Assembly (NCBI RefSeq): GCF_018333215.1
Contig: NZ_BORO01000001.1
Span: 62,001 to 126,000 of the forward strand
DNA: 64,000 nt
Direction: 5' to 3'
DNA from: Oceanobacillus sp. J11TS1
GTDB taxonomy: Bacteria > Bacillota > Bacilli > Bacillales > Amphibacillaceae
Of this stretch, positions 34,430 through 42,818 are shown one piece after another. The notes below the pieces were generated by a model, which worked only from the letters and a program-made list of their open reading frames with translations, did not search any database and was not told the DNA's origin. Made by a program: the position numbers and the translations under genes. Within the stretch, counting starts at the first letter, position 1. Every line of letters begins with the position of its first letter.

Positions 34430-36157
34430 TTACTCCACGATGCGCAGGTTTTCCAAACTTGGAGAAATTCCGCGAATGCCGTTTGGTTCAAATCCTTCTA
34501 CCCGTGCATTAGTACCTGCTAATACTTTATTGTAATTAAGTAAAATCATTGGTGGATCTTCTTGCAGTTTGGCGTATAATTCATGATACGCTTCTGCGCG
34601 TTCGTTAATATCACTCACTGCCACCGCAGCATCGATCAATTCATCAACTTCTGGATTTTCATACCCTCTAAATGTATTGCTTGTATGCTTCGAATGAAAG
34701 GCTTCTACGCCGATATGGGGGTCTGGCTGCATCGTTGTTGAAAAGGATACAAGATCATGGTCCCCGTTATCAACACGAGATAATAAAGCGTTGAAGTCCA
34801 TTTGTTCAATTTGCAAATCAATGCCGATTTCACGGTAATTTTCTTGAGCTAATGTAACGAAAATATCATTTCCGCCGCTGCCATCTGTTGTAAAGAAGTA
34901 AACTCTTAATTTTTCACCATCTTTTTCGCGAATACCATCGGAGCCTTCTTTCCAGCCAGCTTCTTCAAGCAAACGTTTTGCTTCTTCTGGGTCATACGGG
35001 AAAGGTTCAATTTCGTCTGTGTATGCCCAAGAAACAGGAGCAACTGGGACATTTGCTAATTCAGCAAACCCTTGGAATCGTGCATCAATATAAGCTTGGC
35101 GATCTAGACCGAGATTGAAGGCAATACGAACATTCGGGTCCTGGAAAATCTCAGATTCGTGATTAAATGCTACGTAACTATAATTTGATGATGTATAAAG
35201 GTCGATATTCGCATAACCTAGAGATTGTAATAACTCAAAATTGTCTTGGTCTGCAGGAAACGCGCTATAGTCTAATTCACCAGTTTGGAAGAATTGCTGC
35301 GAATCACCTTCCGAAGTTCGATAAATAAATGTATCTACTTCTGGTTCTCCATTATAGTAGAACTCATTAGAAATAAATCGAATTTCTTCGCCTGGATTAT
35401 AGGCTTCAAATTTGAATGGGCCAGCTCCAAGCGGTTTTAAATGAAGATCATTAATATAGTCTAGGTTACCTTTTGAATAATCTGCACCATAATATGATTC
35501 ACTTAGCACCTCCCCGCCAAGCATGGTTAATGATCTTGCGTTAGGCTCTTCCACTTGAATTTCAATAGTTTGATCATCGATTACCGTAATCCCATCAATT
35601 TCTTCAGCGTCACCTTCCTTATAATCCAAGCCTCCGACCACATTTGCCTCTGTAATATCGGTAGAGCCCGGATAAGAAGGATCATGAAGAAGCGTGATGG
35701 TGAATGCTACATCATGCGCCGTAAGATCTGAACCATCATCAAACTTTAGATTCTCTCTTAAATGGTATGTATAGGTTAATCCGTCATCAGATATTTCCCA
35801 ACTTTCTGCTAATCGAGGATAAGGTTCGCCGGATTCATCGATATCAACCAGTGGAGGGAACATAACAGATTGAACGTTGCCATCATAGCCGCTTGTATTA
35901 AAATGCGGTGTAAATACGCCCCCTGGCTCCTGTAAACCTACAACAACTGTGTTTCCACGATTAAGCGCTAACTCTGGAGAGCTGGCAGGATCACTTGCTT
36001 CTATTTTAGTGTCCTCTACAACATCGACGCTTTGAGTATCTTCTCCATCAGAGCCTGCTGCTGCACTTTCTTCACCGCCACCCATTTCTGTGTTACATGC
36101 TGTTAAAAATAAAATTAGCGCAGTAAATAAAATAAAATAGTACTTCCTAGCTTTCAT
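34430..36157 (-). CDS. peptide ABC transporter substrate-binding lipoprotein (family 5)
   Basis: 575 residues. Lipoprotein signal with lipobox LTAC (Cys21), then an acidic Ser/Gly/Asp spacer typical of surface lipoproteins in salt-tolerant bacilli. SBP family 5 features: FPPLVDIDESGEPYPRLAES WEISDDGLTYTYHLRENLKF, LKPLGAGPFKFEAYNPGEEI and NVRIAFNLGLDRQAYID. First gene of the operon; ATG follows AGGGAGGAA. Bound peptide not predictable; opine or dipeptide ligands are also possible for this family. Confidence 0.9.
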   Translation of the reverse strand: MKARKYYFILFTALILFLTACNTEMGGGEESAAAGSDGEDTQSVDVVEDTKIEASDPASSPELALNRGNTVVVGLQEPGGVFTPHFNTSGYDGNVQSVMFPPLVDIDESGEPYPRLAESWEISDDGLTYTYHLRENLKFDDGSDLTAHDVAFTITLLHDPSYPGSTDITEANVVGGLDYKEGDAEEIDGITVIDDQTIEIQVEEPNARSLTMLGGEVLSESYYGADYSKGNLDYINDLHLKPLGAGPFKFEAYNPGEEIRFISNEFYYNGEPEVDTFIYRTSEGDSQQFFQTGELDYSAFPADQDNFELLQSLGYANIDLYTSSNYSYVAFNHESEIFQDPNVRIAFNLGLDRQAYIDARFQGFAELANVPVAPVSWAYTDEIEPFPYDPEEAKRLLEEAGWKEGSDGIREKDGEKLRVYFFTTDGSGGNDIFVTLAQENYREIGIDLQIEQMDFNALLSRVDNGDHDLVSFSTTMQPDPHIGVEAFHSKHTSNTFRGYENPEVDELIDAAVAVSDINERAEAYHELYAKLQEDPPMILLNYNKVLAGTNARVEGFEPNGIRGISPSLENLRIVE

Positions 36158-36523
36158 TGAATTTCCTCCCTGTATAAAGTATTTAATGATAATTATAATT
36201 TAACCACATAATTCCGATAAGTCAACAGGGGATTTAGGATAAAATAATTATGCTAGATTATTTTGATAGAATAGAACTAAGATTTTCTGTTATAGGTAAG
36301 TTATTTAATTTGTTTCGGCTAGATTAATTATGGGTAAAGTATTCGAAGGTAATAGCATCTAGTATAGGTGGTGCATGTCATTAGGAAGTGTAGCTGGTTA
36401 CTGATACCTAGTCAAATTATATCCGGTAGGGAAGCTGTTGTATGGTAAGCTAGGATTGGTATATATTTATTCGATAATTAAATAGAATTTAAGCTGAATA
36501 ATAGATATTAGAGGAGAAGAAAT
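36158..36523. other. divergent promoter region of the peptide ABC operon and the TauE/SafE gene
   Basis: About 365 bases without a gene. It is AT-rich near the binding-protein gene; GCTAGATTA occurs twice (about 36252 and 36325). A loose CodY-like stretch ATTTTCTGTTATA lies near 36281 but has too many mismatches to call. Confidence 0.4.
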
Positions 36524-37270
36524 ATGCCTGAACTTGAATTAATAGATTGGATGACGATAGGATTATGTGCATTGCTGATCGGTCTTTCAAAATCTGGTTT
36601 GCCAAACATGATTATTCTTGTCGTAACATTAATTATGTTTGTTTTTCCAGCAAGAGAATCAGTCGGTTTCTTGTTGCCTATGCTTCTGATTGGCGATCTG
36701 TTTGCAGTCACATTTTATAGAAGGAACGTCGTATGGAAGTATTTAATCAGCCTTATTCCTTGGGTTTCCATTGGAATTGTGGCAGGTTTTTTTGTGCTTC
36801 AAAATATTCGTGATGAAATTCTAAAGCCGTTGATTGGTGTGATTATTTTAGTGATGATTGCACTAAACCTGACTCGGCAAAAATTTGGGGATAATTTTAA
36901 TAAAATGCTTCCAAACTCGCTTCTATTCATAATCTTAATGGGTGCCCTTGGTGGCTTTACATCGATGGTAGGAAATGCCGCCGGAGCAATTATGACAATT
37001 TATTTACTGGTAAAAGGATTGCCAAAGAGAGAATTTATTGGAACAGGTGCCTGGTTCTTTTTAACGGTAAATCTGATTAAAGCTCCTTTTTATCTGCATC
37101 TCAATATAATTACATTGGAAACTTTCTCGCTAAACATGATGATGGTGCCGATTATTATAGTTGGAGCCCTTATCGGAATAAGGCTTTTAAAATATGTTCC
37201 GCAAAAAGTATTTACAGTCTTGGTCTTAATTATGGCCACAATTGGGGGATTAAATCTTGTTTTTGATTAA
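36524..37270 (+). CDS. TauE/SafE family membrane exporter
   Basis: 248 residues, about eight membrane helices. The family motif GLSKSGLPN in the first helix region, PMLLIGDLFAVTFYRRNVVW, then the repeated half GALGGFTSMVGNAAGAIMTIY and LVKGLPKREFIGTGAWFF, end LVLIMATIGGLNL. These proteins move sulfite, sulfonates or sulfoacetate-like anions. ATG follows AGAGGAGA. Single gene, no sulfur genes next to it, so the substrate is open. Confidence 0.85.
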   Translation: MPELELIDWMTIGLCALLIGLSKSGLPNMIILVVTLIMFVFPARESVGFLLPMLLIGDLFAVTFYRRNVVWKYLISLIPWVSIGIVAGFFVLQNIRDEILKPLIGVIILVMIALNLTRQKFGDNFNKMLPNSLLFIILMGALGGFTSMVGNAAGAIMTIYLLVKGLPKREFIGTGAWFFLTVNLIKAPFYLHLNIITLETFSLNMMMVPIIIVGALIGIRLLKYVPQKVFTVLVLIMATIGGLNLVFD

Positions 37271-37530
37271 GTAGAGAAGATAAACTTGCTATCATTCTCT
37301 TAATCAGTGGGGGAGGGGCCCCTTTAGAATTTTTATGTAAACAATCTAATTGATTAAGCAATTAATACTAACTATAAGAATATCTCAATTTAGTATGGAC
37401 TTAATTATCTGACTTTTGGTATAATATAGAACATCTTTTATTTTCTTTTAAGTATAGAAATTCTTAGGCTTCCCAGTCATTTCTATCCTTTAGAATATTA
37501 GATTAAATTGTTGGAATTTTTGCTAATAGA

Positions 37531-37806
37531 GGATGTTCAAAAAGTCCGGTGAAAATGACACTTCGGGAAAAGGAACTTCTACTAAAACCGCCCACGTCGT
37601 GTGAGCAACGTAGAAATCACCTCATCCTGAGGAAACTCTTTGGCTTGCTTTTCCGTTCCTCACGTATTCACCGTTAAGGAACTTCTATTAAAACCGCTCA
37701 CGTCATGTGGGCAACATAGAAGCCACCACATTCTGTGGAAGTCCGGTACTCAAAGCTACGCCGCCTCGAACTTCTTGGTCCTTTTTATCCTCCTTTTTGA
37801 ACACAC
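37531..37806. repeat. inverted-repeat-bounded non-coding repeat element with internal tandem duplication
   Basis: Ends carry a perfect 10-bp inverted repeat GTTCAAAAAG (37535-37544) / CTTTTTGAAC (37793-37802). Inside, a unit of about 64 bases starting AAGGAACTTCTA(C/T)TAAAAC occurs twice (37569-37633 and 37676-37739) with about 80% identity; AAGTCCGGT also occurs twice. Each unit can fold (CACGTCGTGTGAGCAACGTAG region). No transposase is encoded. It resembles short dispersed repeats known in Bacillaceae genomes. Confidence 0.7.
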
Positions 37807-37853
37807 ACTAATAAGAAGCCGTTAGCAAAAGTATCTTTTAGGAGGACTTCGCA

Positions 37854-38801
37854 GTGAAAACGTTAGAAAGAATCAGTAGTTTTGCAGGAAACACATTTGC
37901 CCTTTGGGTGATTATATTTGGAGTAATCAGTTTCTTGTTTCCAAGCGGATTTGCTTGGATTGCGCCACACGTAAGTATTTTATTGGGAATCATTATGTTT
38001 GGAATGGGGCTAACGCTCACACCGAAGGATTTTAAAGATGTATTAAAAGCTCCCAAGAGTGTTTTCATTGCTGTGATTGCCCAATATACGATTATGCCGC
38101 TCTTAGCATATGGACTAGCTGTTGCTTTCCAATTACCGCCAGAGATTGCAGTTGGCGTTATTTTAGTTGGGTGTTGTCCCGGCGGAACAGCATCAAACGT
38201 AATGGCATACTTAGCAAAAGGGAATACAGCTTTATCGGTATCAGCAACAACTGTATCTACTTTATTAGCGCCAATTTTAACGCCGGCCCTAACACTATTG
38301 TTTGCCAATCAGTGGATGGCAGTTTCGTTTACGGATATGTTTATTTCAATTATAAAAGTTGTACTTATCCCAATTATTTTAGGTTTTGTTATTCGTTTGT
38401 TCTTCCGTAAACAAGTGGAAAAAAGTATAGGAGTGTTACCGCTTATTTCTGTAATTGGTATTGTTGCGGTTGCTACAGCAGTTGTGGCAGTAAATACAGA
38501 TGCCATAGCATCCTCAGGACTGCTCATTTTTGGCGTTGTTATCCTGCATAATCTCTTAGGCTTGTTCCTTGGTTTTATTTTAGCGAGAGTATGCAAGCTA
38601 AACTTTCCAGATCAGAAGTCCATTGCCATTGAGGTTGGTATGCAGAATTCTGGACTAGCTTCCACATTAGCATTGACCTTTTTCGCAGCTAATCCAATTG
38701 CCGCTGTCCCAAGTGCGCTCTTCAGTGTATGGCATAATATTTCTGGGCCGATTCTTGCAACATTCTGGTCAAAATATGATGCAAAAAAGAATCATACCTA
38801 A
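37854..38801 (+). CDS. BASS family sodium:organic anion symporter (YocS-like)
   Basis: 315 residues, nine to ten membrane helices. Family motifs: GIIMFGMGLTLTPKDFKDVL, GVILVGCCPGGTASNVMAYL (conserved Na+ site loop), STLLAPILTPALTLLFANQ and the second-half EVGMQNSGLASTLALTFF. Substrates of bacterial members include bile acids, pantoate, keto acids and thiamine precursors. GTG start, 8 bases after AGGAGG. The repeat element ends only about 50 bases upstream, so it may influence expression. Confidence 0.88.
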   Translation: MKTLERISSFAGNTFALWVIIFGVISFLFPSGFAWIAPHVSILLGIIMFGMGLTLTPKDFKDVLKAPKSVFIAVIAQYTIMPLLAYGLAVAFQLPPEIAVGVILVGCCPGGTASNVMAYLAKGNTALSVSATTVSTLLAPILTPALTLLFANQWMAVSFTDMFISIIKVVLIPIILGFVIRLFFRKQVEKSIGVLPLISVIGIVAVATAVVAVNTDAIASSGLLIFGVVILHNLLGLFLGFILARVCKLNFPDQKSIAIEVGMQNSGLASTLALTFFAANPIAAVPSALFSVWHNISGPILATFWSKYDAKKNHT

Positions 38802-38852
38802 GTTAAAAAGTCTCTAGAGATAGAAAAAACTATCTGCTAGAGACTTTTTAAC
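38802..38852. terminator. bidirectional terminator
   Basis: 16-bp stem GTTAAAAAGTCTCTAG / CTAGAGACTTTTTAAC with inner AGATA/TATCT pairing. The stop codon of the minus-strand gene at 38848 lies inside its 3' arm, so the hairpin serves both convergent genes. Confidence 0.85.
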
Positions 38853-39189
38853 TCAGAGAGTGATTTAATTCATTTATTTCCTGTTTAGATAAACGTTCTC
38901 CATAAAGTGTCACTTCGCCATCTGATATAGCTTTTAGACGAATTTGTCCATCTTTTAATGCGCTGCTTGGAATAATGGACGGGACAGGTTTAGTAATGGG
39001 TTTTCCTTCTATATCATAAAAGAGATATCCTTCTTTCTCATCAATTATAAACGAGTTAACTTTCATATTTGGTGTAATAAGTAATGTCAATTTATCGATA
39101 TCATTCCAGATTAATTTCATTAATATTTTATTCTTGCGTTTTTTTTCAACAAAAGCTTTCCATTCCAAAATAGAGATATTATCTTGCAT
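38848..39189 (-). CDS. uncharacterised small protein
   Basis: 113 residues from the ATG at 39189, 12 bases after AGGAGG; the longer frame upstream has no site. Not recognised. The sequence begins MQDNISILEWKAFVEKKRKN and continues with a beta-type pattern (LTLLITPNMKVNSFIIDEKE; GYLFYDIEGKPITKPVPSII) and ends in a helix LSKQEINELNHSL. Soluble, cytoplasmic by appearance. No operon partner. Confidence 0.6.
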   Translation of the reverse strand: MQDNISILEWKAFVEKKRKNKILMKLIWNDIDKLTLLITPNMKVNSFIIDEKEGYLFYDIEGKPITKPVPSIIPSSALKDGQIRLKAISDGEVTLYGERLSKQEINELNHSLS

Positions 39190-39390
39190 GCTGATACATT
39201 TCCTCCTACATATTTGATTATCTACAACAAACAACTTAAATCTATGAAATAGTTTAACAGATGCAGCTTATTCTTGCTTTTAAAACCTTATTCTAAACAT
39301 ATCTGTACGAAAAAGAAAGAATTTAAGATGATTTCCATGTTTAATGAATATAAACAATGGGTAAAGACTTAAAATCACCAAATTTGCTTG

Positions 39391-39449
39391 TTTTTTCTGA
39401 AATATGATTTAATAATGAATTTTTAATAAATAAGTATTTTTGGTATACT
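39391..39449 (+). promoter_or_regulatory. promoter of the amino acid ABC operon with a possible CodY box
   Basis: An extended -10 TGGTATACT lies at 39441-39449. A stretch TTTTTTCTGAAATAT (39391-39405) matches the CodY consensus at 11 of 15 positions, with a perfect TTTTCTGAAA core. CodY control would fit an amino acid importer; this remains a weak sequence match. Confidence 0.35.
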
Positions 39450-39495
39450 TAAGTTTATCCACATAAAAGAAAACAAATATTAGGGGGGATGTTGG

Positions 39496-40302
39496 ATGTT
39501 AAGTAAACAAAGAAATTGGATGTTCATGCTCGCAGTTTTTTCACTACTTATTTTAGCTGCGTGCGGAAATGGGGATGACGCTTCAGCAGATGAGGGAGGG
39601 GCAGACGATGGCAGTTATGATTTAAAGGACTCGTATACCGTTGTAAGCGATAACTCATTTGTGCCATTTGAATTTATGGAGGATGGGGAGTTAGTTGGTT
39701 TTGACATCGAGTTAATAACTGCCATTGCCGAAGAAGCTGGATTTGAGGTTGATGGTGAGATTCAGACAACGAATTTTGATGGTATTATTCCAGGATTGCA
39801 GACAGGGCAGTTTGAAATTGCTGTGGCTGGAATAAGTATTACGGAAGACAGAAAAGGGACAGTGGACTTCAGTGATCCTTATTATGAATCTGGTCTTGCT
39901 ATTGCTGTGCGAGAAGATAATGAAGATATTAATAATTTAGAAGACTTAGAAGGGAAAACGATTGCAACGCGATTAGGCTCTACAAGTGCAAAATTTCTTG
40001 AAGAAAACTTAGAAGATAAGAAAATTGATACGTATGAACAGTTAGATCAAGTTTATATGGCTGTTGAAAATGGGAGTGCAGATGCAGTGATGTACGACCT
40101 GCCAAACGTAGAATATTATATTGCTACAACTGGGGATGGATTAAAAGTAGTTGGCGATCTATACCAAGCGGAAGATTATGGGATTGCGATTTCGAAAGGG
40201 AACGAAGACTTAGTAGCTGCGGTAAATGATGCGTTGGCTACGTTGAAAGAAAATGGAACCTATGATGAGATTTATGATAAATGGTTTGGCGCTTCAGAGT
40301 AA
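39496..40302 (+). CDS. polar amino acid ABC transporter substrate-binding lipoprotein
   Basis: 268 residues. Lipobox LAAC with Cys23, then an acidic Gly/Asp linker. SBP family 3 pattern: YTVVSDNSFVPFEFMEDGEL VGFDIELI, the DFSDPYYESG motif, EDLEGKTIATRLGSTSAKFL and the end NGTYDEIYDKWFG. It delivers a polar amino acid (glutamine type is the common outcome) to the permease below. ATG follows AGGGGGGA. Separated from the permease by 184 bases including a hairpin. Confidence 0.9.
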   Translation: MLSKQRNWMFMLAVFSLLILAACGNGDDASADEGGADDGSYDLKDSYTVVSDNSFVPFEFMEDGELVGFDIELITAIAEEAGFEVDGEIQTTNFDGIIPGLQTGQFEIAVAGISITEDRKGTVDFSDPYYESGLAIAVREDNEDINNLEDLEGKTIATRLGSTSAKFLEENLEDKKIDTYEQLDQVYMAVENGSADAVMYDLPNVEYYIATTGDGLKVVGDLYQAEDYGIAISKGNEDLVAAVNDALATLKENGTYDEIYDKWFGASE

Positions 40303-40430
40303 CCGTAATGAAAGCGTTTTAAAATGAAGAAATGATTTATTTGGTTGTCAAAATAGGATAATTAAATTGCTCCGCAGAGATATTAACGAACCAAAAATCA
40401 TTGGTACAGTTTATTTTGCAGATATAGAAT

Positions 40431-40465
40431 AGGGGGCTGGCAATCAATGCACGGCTCCTTTTTTT
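40431..40465 (+). terminator. partial terminator inside the amino acid ABC operon
   Basis: An imperfect GC-rich stem AGGGGGC / GGCTCCT is followed by seven Ts, 21 bases before the permease ATG. This fits surplus production of the binding protein relative to the membrane parts. Confidence 0.5.
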
Positions 40466-40486
40466 ATTGACTAGAGAGGTGAGGGA

Positions 40487-41137
40487 ATGTTTGATTTTGC
40501 CCAGGTGATTGATTTTTTACCACAATTAGGTAAAGGTTTGTATTATACGTTATTAATCTCCGTTATTGGTTTATTAATTGGATTTATATTAGGAGCTATT
40601 TTTGGTTTAGGTAGGATTTCAAAGAATAAGTTCTTTTTTGTTATTTCATCTATCTATGTTGAAGTTATTCGAGGCACACCAGTCCTTGTACAAGCAATTT
40701 GGATTTTCTTTGCCTTACCAATTATTACGCAATACAATATGGATTCAGTTCCTGCAGGTATTGTCGTTATTGCGATAAATTCTGGAGCGTATATTGCAGA
40801 AATTGTCCGCGGATCTGTTGATTCGATTGATAAGGGGCAAATGGAGGCTGGTCGTTCTTTAGGGTTAAATAAACATCAAACAATGCGTTATATTATTTGG
40901 CCTCAGGCATTTAAACGGATGATCCCGCCACTGGGAAACCAATTTATCATCAGTATTAAAGATACTTCGCTATTATCCGTTATTTTAGTTCCGGAATTAA
41001 TGTTTCAAGGCAGATATATTGCATCGAACCATTTTAATGCAGTGGAGATTTATACCACGGTAGCTTTATTTTACTTAGTAATTAATTTTAGTCTGTCCTT
41101 ATTGCTTCGCTATATAGAAAGAAGGTTGAATTATTAA
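40487..41137 (+). CDS. polar amino acid ABC transporter permease (GlnP/HisM type)
   Basis: 216 residues, about five membrane helices. HEQRo-family permease motifs: [69 protein letters not shown] and the EAA loop region [23 protein letters not shown] follows GAGGTGAGGGA. Its TAATG end overlaps the ATPase start by one base. Confidence 0.92.
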   Translation: MFDFAQVIDFLPQLGKGLYYTLLISVIGLLIGFILGAIFGLGRISKNKFFFVISSIYVEVIRGTPVLVQAIWIFFALPIITQYNMDSVPAGIVVIAINSGAYIAEIVRGSVDSIDKGQMEAGRSLGLNKHQTMRYIIWPQAFKRMIPPLGNQFIISIKDTSLLSVILVPELMFQGRYIASNHFNAVEIYTTVALFYLVINFSLSLLLRYIERRLNY

Positions 41138-41859
41138 TGATTACAGTACAGGATTTACACAAAAAATTTGGTGATAATCAAGTCTTAAAAGGAATTAATT
41201 GTGAAGTTAAAGAAAAAGAAGTAGTTTGCGTTATCGGGCCAAGCGGGTCAGGCAAAAGTACTTTTTTGCGATGTCTTAATTTATTAGAGGATATTACGAG
41301 CGGAGACGTCATTGTGGATGGGTATAATTTAAGGGATAGAGCAACAGATATTAATATGATTCGAACGGAAGTAGGCATGGTATTCCAGCAATTTAATTTA
41401 TTTCCTCATAAAACCGTTATTCAAAATGTCATGCTCGCTCCGCGAAAAGTTCGCAAGATTTCTGCAGAGGAGGCGAGAAAGCGCGGTGAAGCGTTACTAG
41501 TTAAGGTCGGCCTCGCGGAAAAAGCAGATCAATATCCTGCACAACTATCAGGGGGACAGCAGCAGCGCGTAGCAATAGCTCGGGCACTTGCTATGGAACC
41601 GAAGTTAATGCTTTTCGATGAGCCGACTTCGGCCCTTGATCCAGAACTTGTCGGAGAAGTATTGGAGGTTATGAAGCAACTAGCAAAAGAAGGAATGACC
41701 ATGGTAGTAGTTACGCATGAAATGGGTTTTGCAAGAGAGGTTGCTGATAGGGTGTTATTTATGGATGAAGGGATTATAATGGAGGAAAATACACCAGACG
41801 TTATTTTTACCAATCCAGCATCTGAACGGACGAAAAATTTTTTGAATAAAGTATTGTAA
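41137..41859 (+). CDS. polar amino acid ABC transporter ATP-binding protein (GlnQ type)
   Basis: 240 residues. Walker [15 protein letters not shown]-loop [14 protein letters not shown], signature [17 protein letters not shown], Walker [15 protein letters not shown] and [15 protein letters not shown]. The '[11 protein letters not shown]' and 'MDEG.I.E' segments are typical of amino acid importers. Translationally coupled to the permease; a terminator follows after 13 bases. Confidence 0.93.
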   Translation: MITVQDLHKKFGDNQVLKGINCEVKEKEVVCVIGPSGSGKSTFLRCLNLLEDITSGDVIVDGYNLRDRATDINMIRTEVGMVFQQFNLFPHKTVIQNVMLAPRKVRKISAEEARKRGEALLVKVGLAEKADQYPAQLSGGQQQRVAIARALAMEPKLMLFDEPTSALDPELVGEVLEVMKQLAKEGMTMVVVTHEMGFAREVADRVLFMDEGIIMEENTPDVIFTNPASERTKNFLNKVL

Positions 41860-41872
41860 GTTGCAAATCGAA

Positions 41873-41912
41873 AGGTTTATGGATTGAAAAGAAATCCATA
41901 AACCTGTTTTTA
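41873..41912 (+). terminator. rho-independent terminator of the amino acid ABC operon
   Basis: Perfect 13-bp stem AGGTTTATGGATT / AATCCATAAACCT followed by GTTTTTAGG. Confidence 0.85.
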
Positions 41913-42078
41913 GGAAAAAGGATTATAAGAATTACCGGGGCTAATTTAAATGTATTATGGTGGAATTAACTGATAATTGGTCAAATGTGACCTTTTTATT
42001 TATCTTGAAAAATCGTATACTATCTATAATCGATTATCCTAAACGCATTTAAATCTTTTAGAAAGAAGGGTGTTGGTA

Positions 42079-42723
42079 TTGAACAACTCATTTCGATGGT
42101 TCCTTTTTTTGCTCGGATTATTGGTTTTCAGTGGCGGTATTGCTCTAACCATTAATATGCAGCATTTAGGCATTCATCCATGGGATGTTTTAAATGTAGC
42201 CATGTTTGATAAAGTCGGGTTTACGGTGGGAACATGGAATATTATTATTTCTTTTTTATTAATTTGCATTTGTTTGATTCTAGACCGCAGATACATAAAA
42301 GTTGGGACTTTTTTTAATGCAATTCTAATCGGGGCATTTGTGGATTTCTACCACTGGACAGGAATTCTTCCTACAGCCTCTAATACATGGCTGGATATTG
42401 TTTTTATATTATTAGGGATCTGTATCATGGGTTTCGGTGGAGGAATGTATAATGCTGCTGGTGTCGGTTCTGGTCCCCGTGATGGGTTTATGCTTTCCTT
42501 GGCTGATAAATTAGGGGCACCCATTGGCCGTGTACGGATTGTTACGGAATGCACCGTGCTGATTTTAGGGCTGATTATTGGTGGACCTGTGTTTATTTTT
42601 ACATTTGTATTCACCTTTATCCAGAGTCCAATATTTCAAGCAACTTATCTAAAACTTGGAGCTTTTGTAATGGAAGTAGAGTATAAGCAGAGACTTAAGA
42701 AGAGAAAGGAATCTGTATCTTAA
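42079..42723 (+). CDS. YczE/YyaS-family membrane protein
   Basis: 214 residues with about five membrane helices. The TTG at 42079 (8 bases after AGAAGGG) gives the family start NNSFRWFLFLLGLLVFSGGI; codons GTG/TTG nearer the site are less likely. Motifs HLGIHPWDVLNVAMFDK, FNAILIGAFVDFYHW and GVGSGPRDGFMLSLADKLG are conserved in the family. B. subtilis YczE is linked to lipopeptide synthesis regulation, but most members are uncharacterised. No tight partner. Confidence 0.82.
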   Translation: MNNSFRWFLFLLGLLVFSGGIALTINMQHLGIHPWDVLNVAMFDKVGFTVGTWNIIISFLLICICLILDRRYIKVGTFFNAILIGAFVDFYHWTGILPTASNTWLDIVFILLGICIMGFGGGMYNAAGVGSGPRDGFMLSLADKLGAPIGRVRIVTECTVLILGLIIGGPVFIFTFVFTFIQSPIFQATYLKLGAFVMEVEYKQRLKKRKESVS

Positions 42724-42818
42724 CATAGAAGTGGAAGTAACCATTATGTTGTGTGACATCCATGTTTACTTATGACATAATAGATTTGTTTAAGAATGCA
42801 GCAGAAGTAGGTGTGAAA

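Noticed and set aside
37640-37825. 61-codon frame in the inverted-repeat element
   Set aside because: Lies wholly within a non-coding repeat and lacks a ribosome site.
40309-40322. TGAAAGCGTTTTAA, one mismatch from a CcpA (cre) site
   Set aside because: It lies inside the amino acid ABC operon just after the binding-protein stop, away from any promoter; roadblock action is possible but unsupported.
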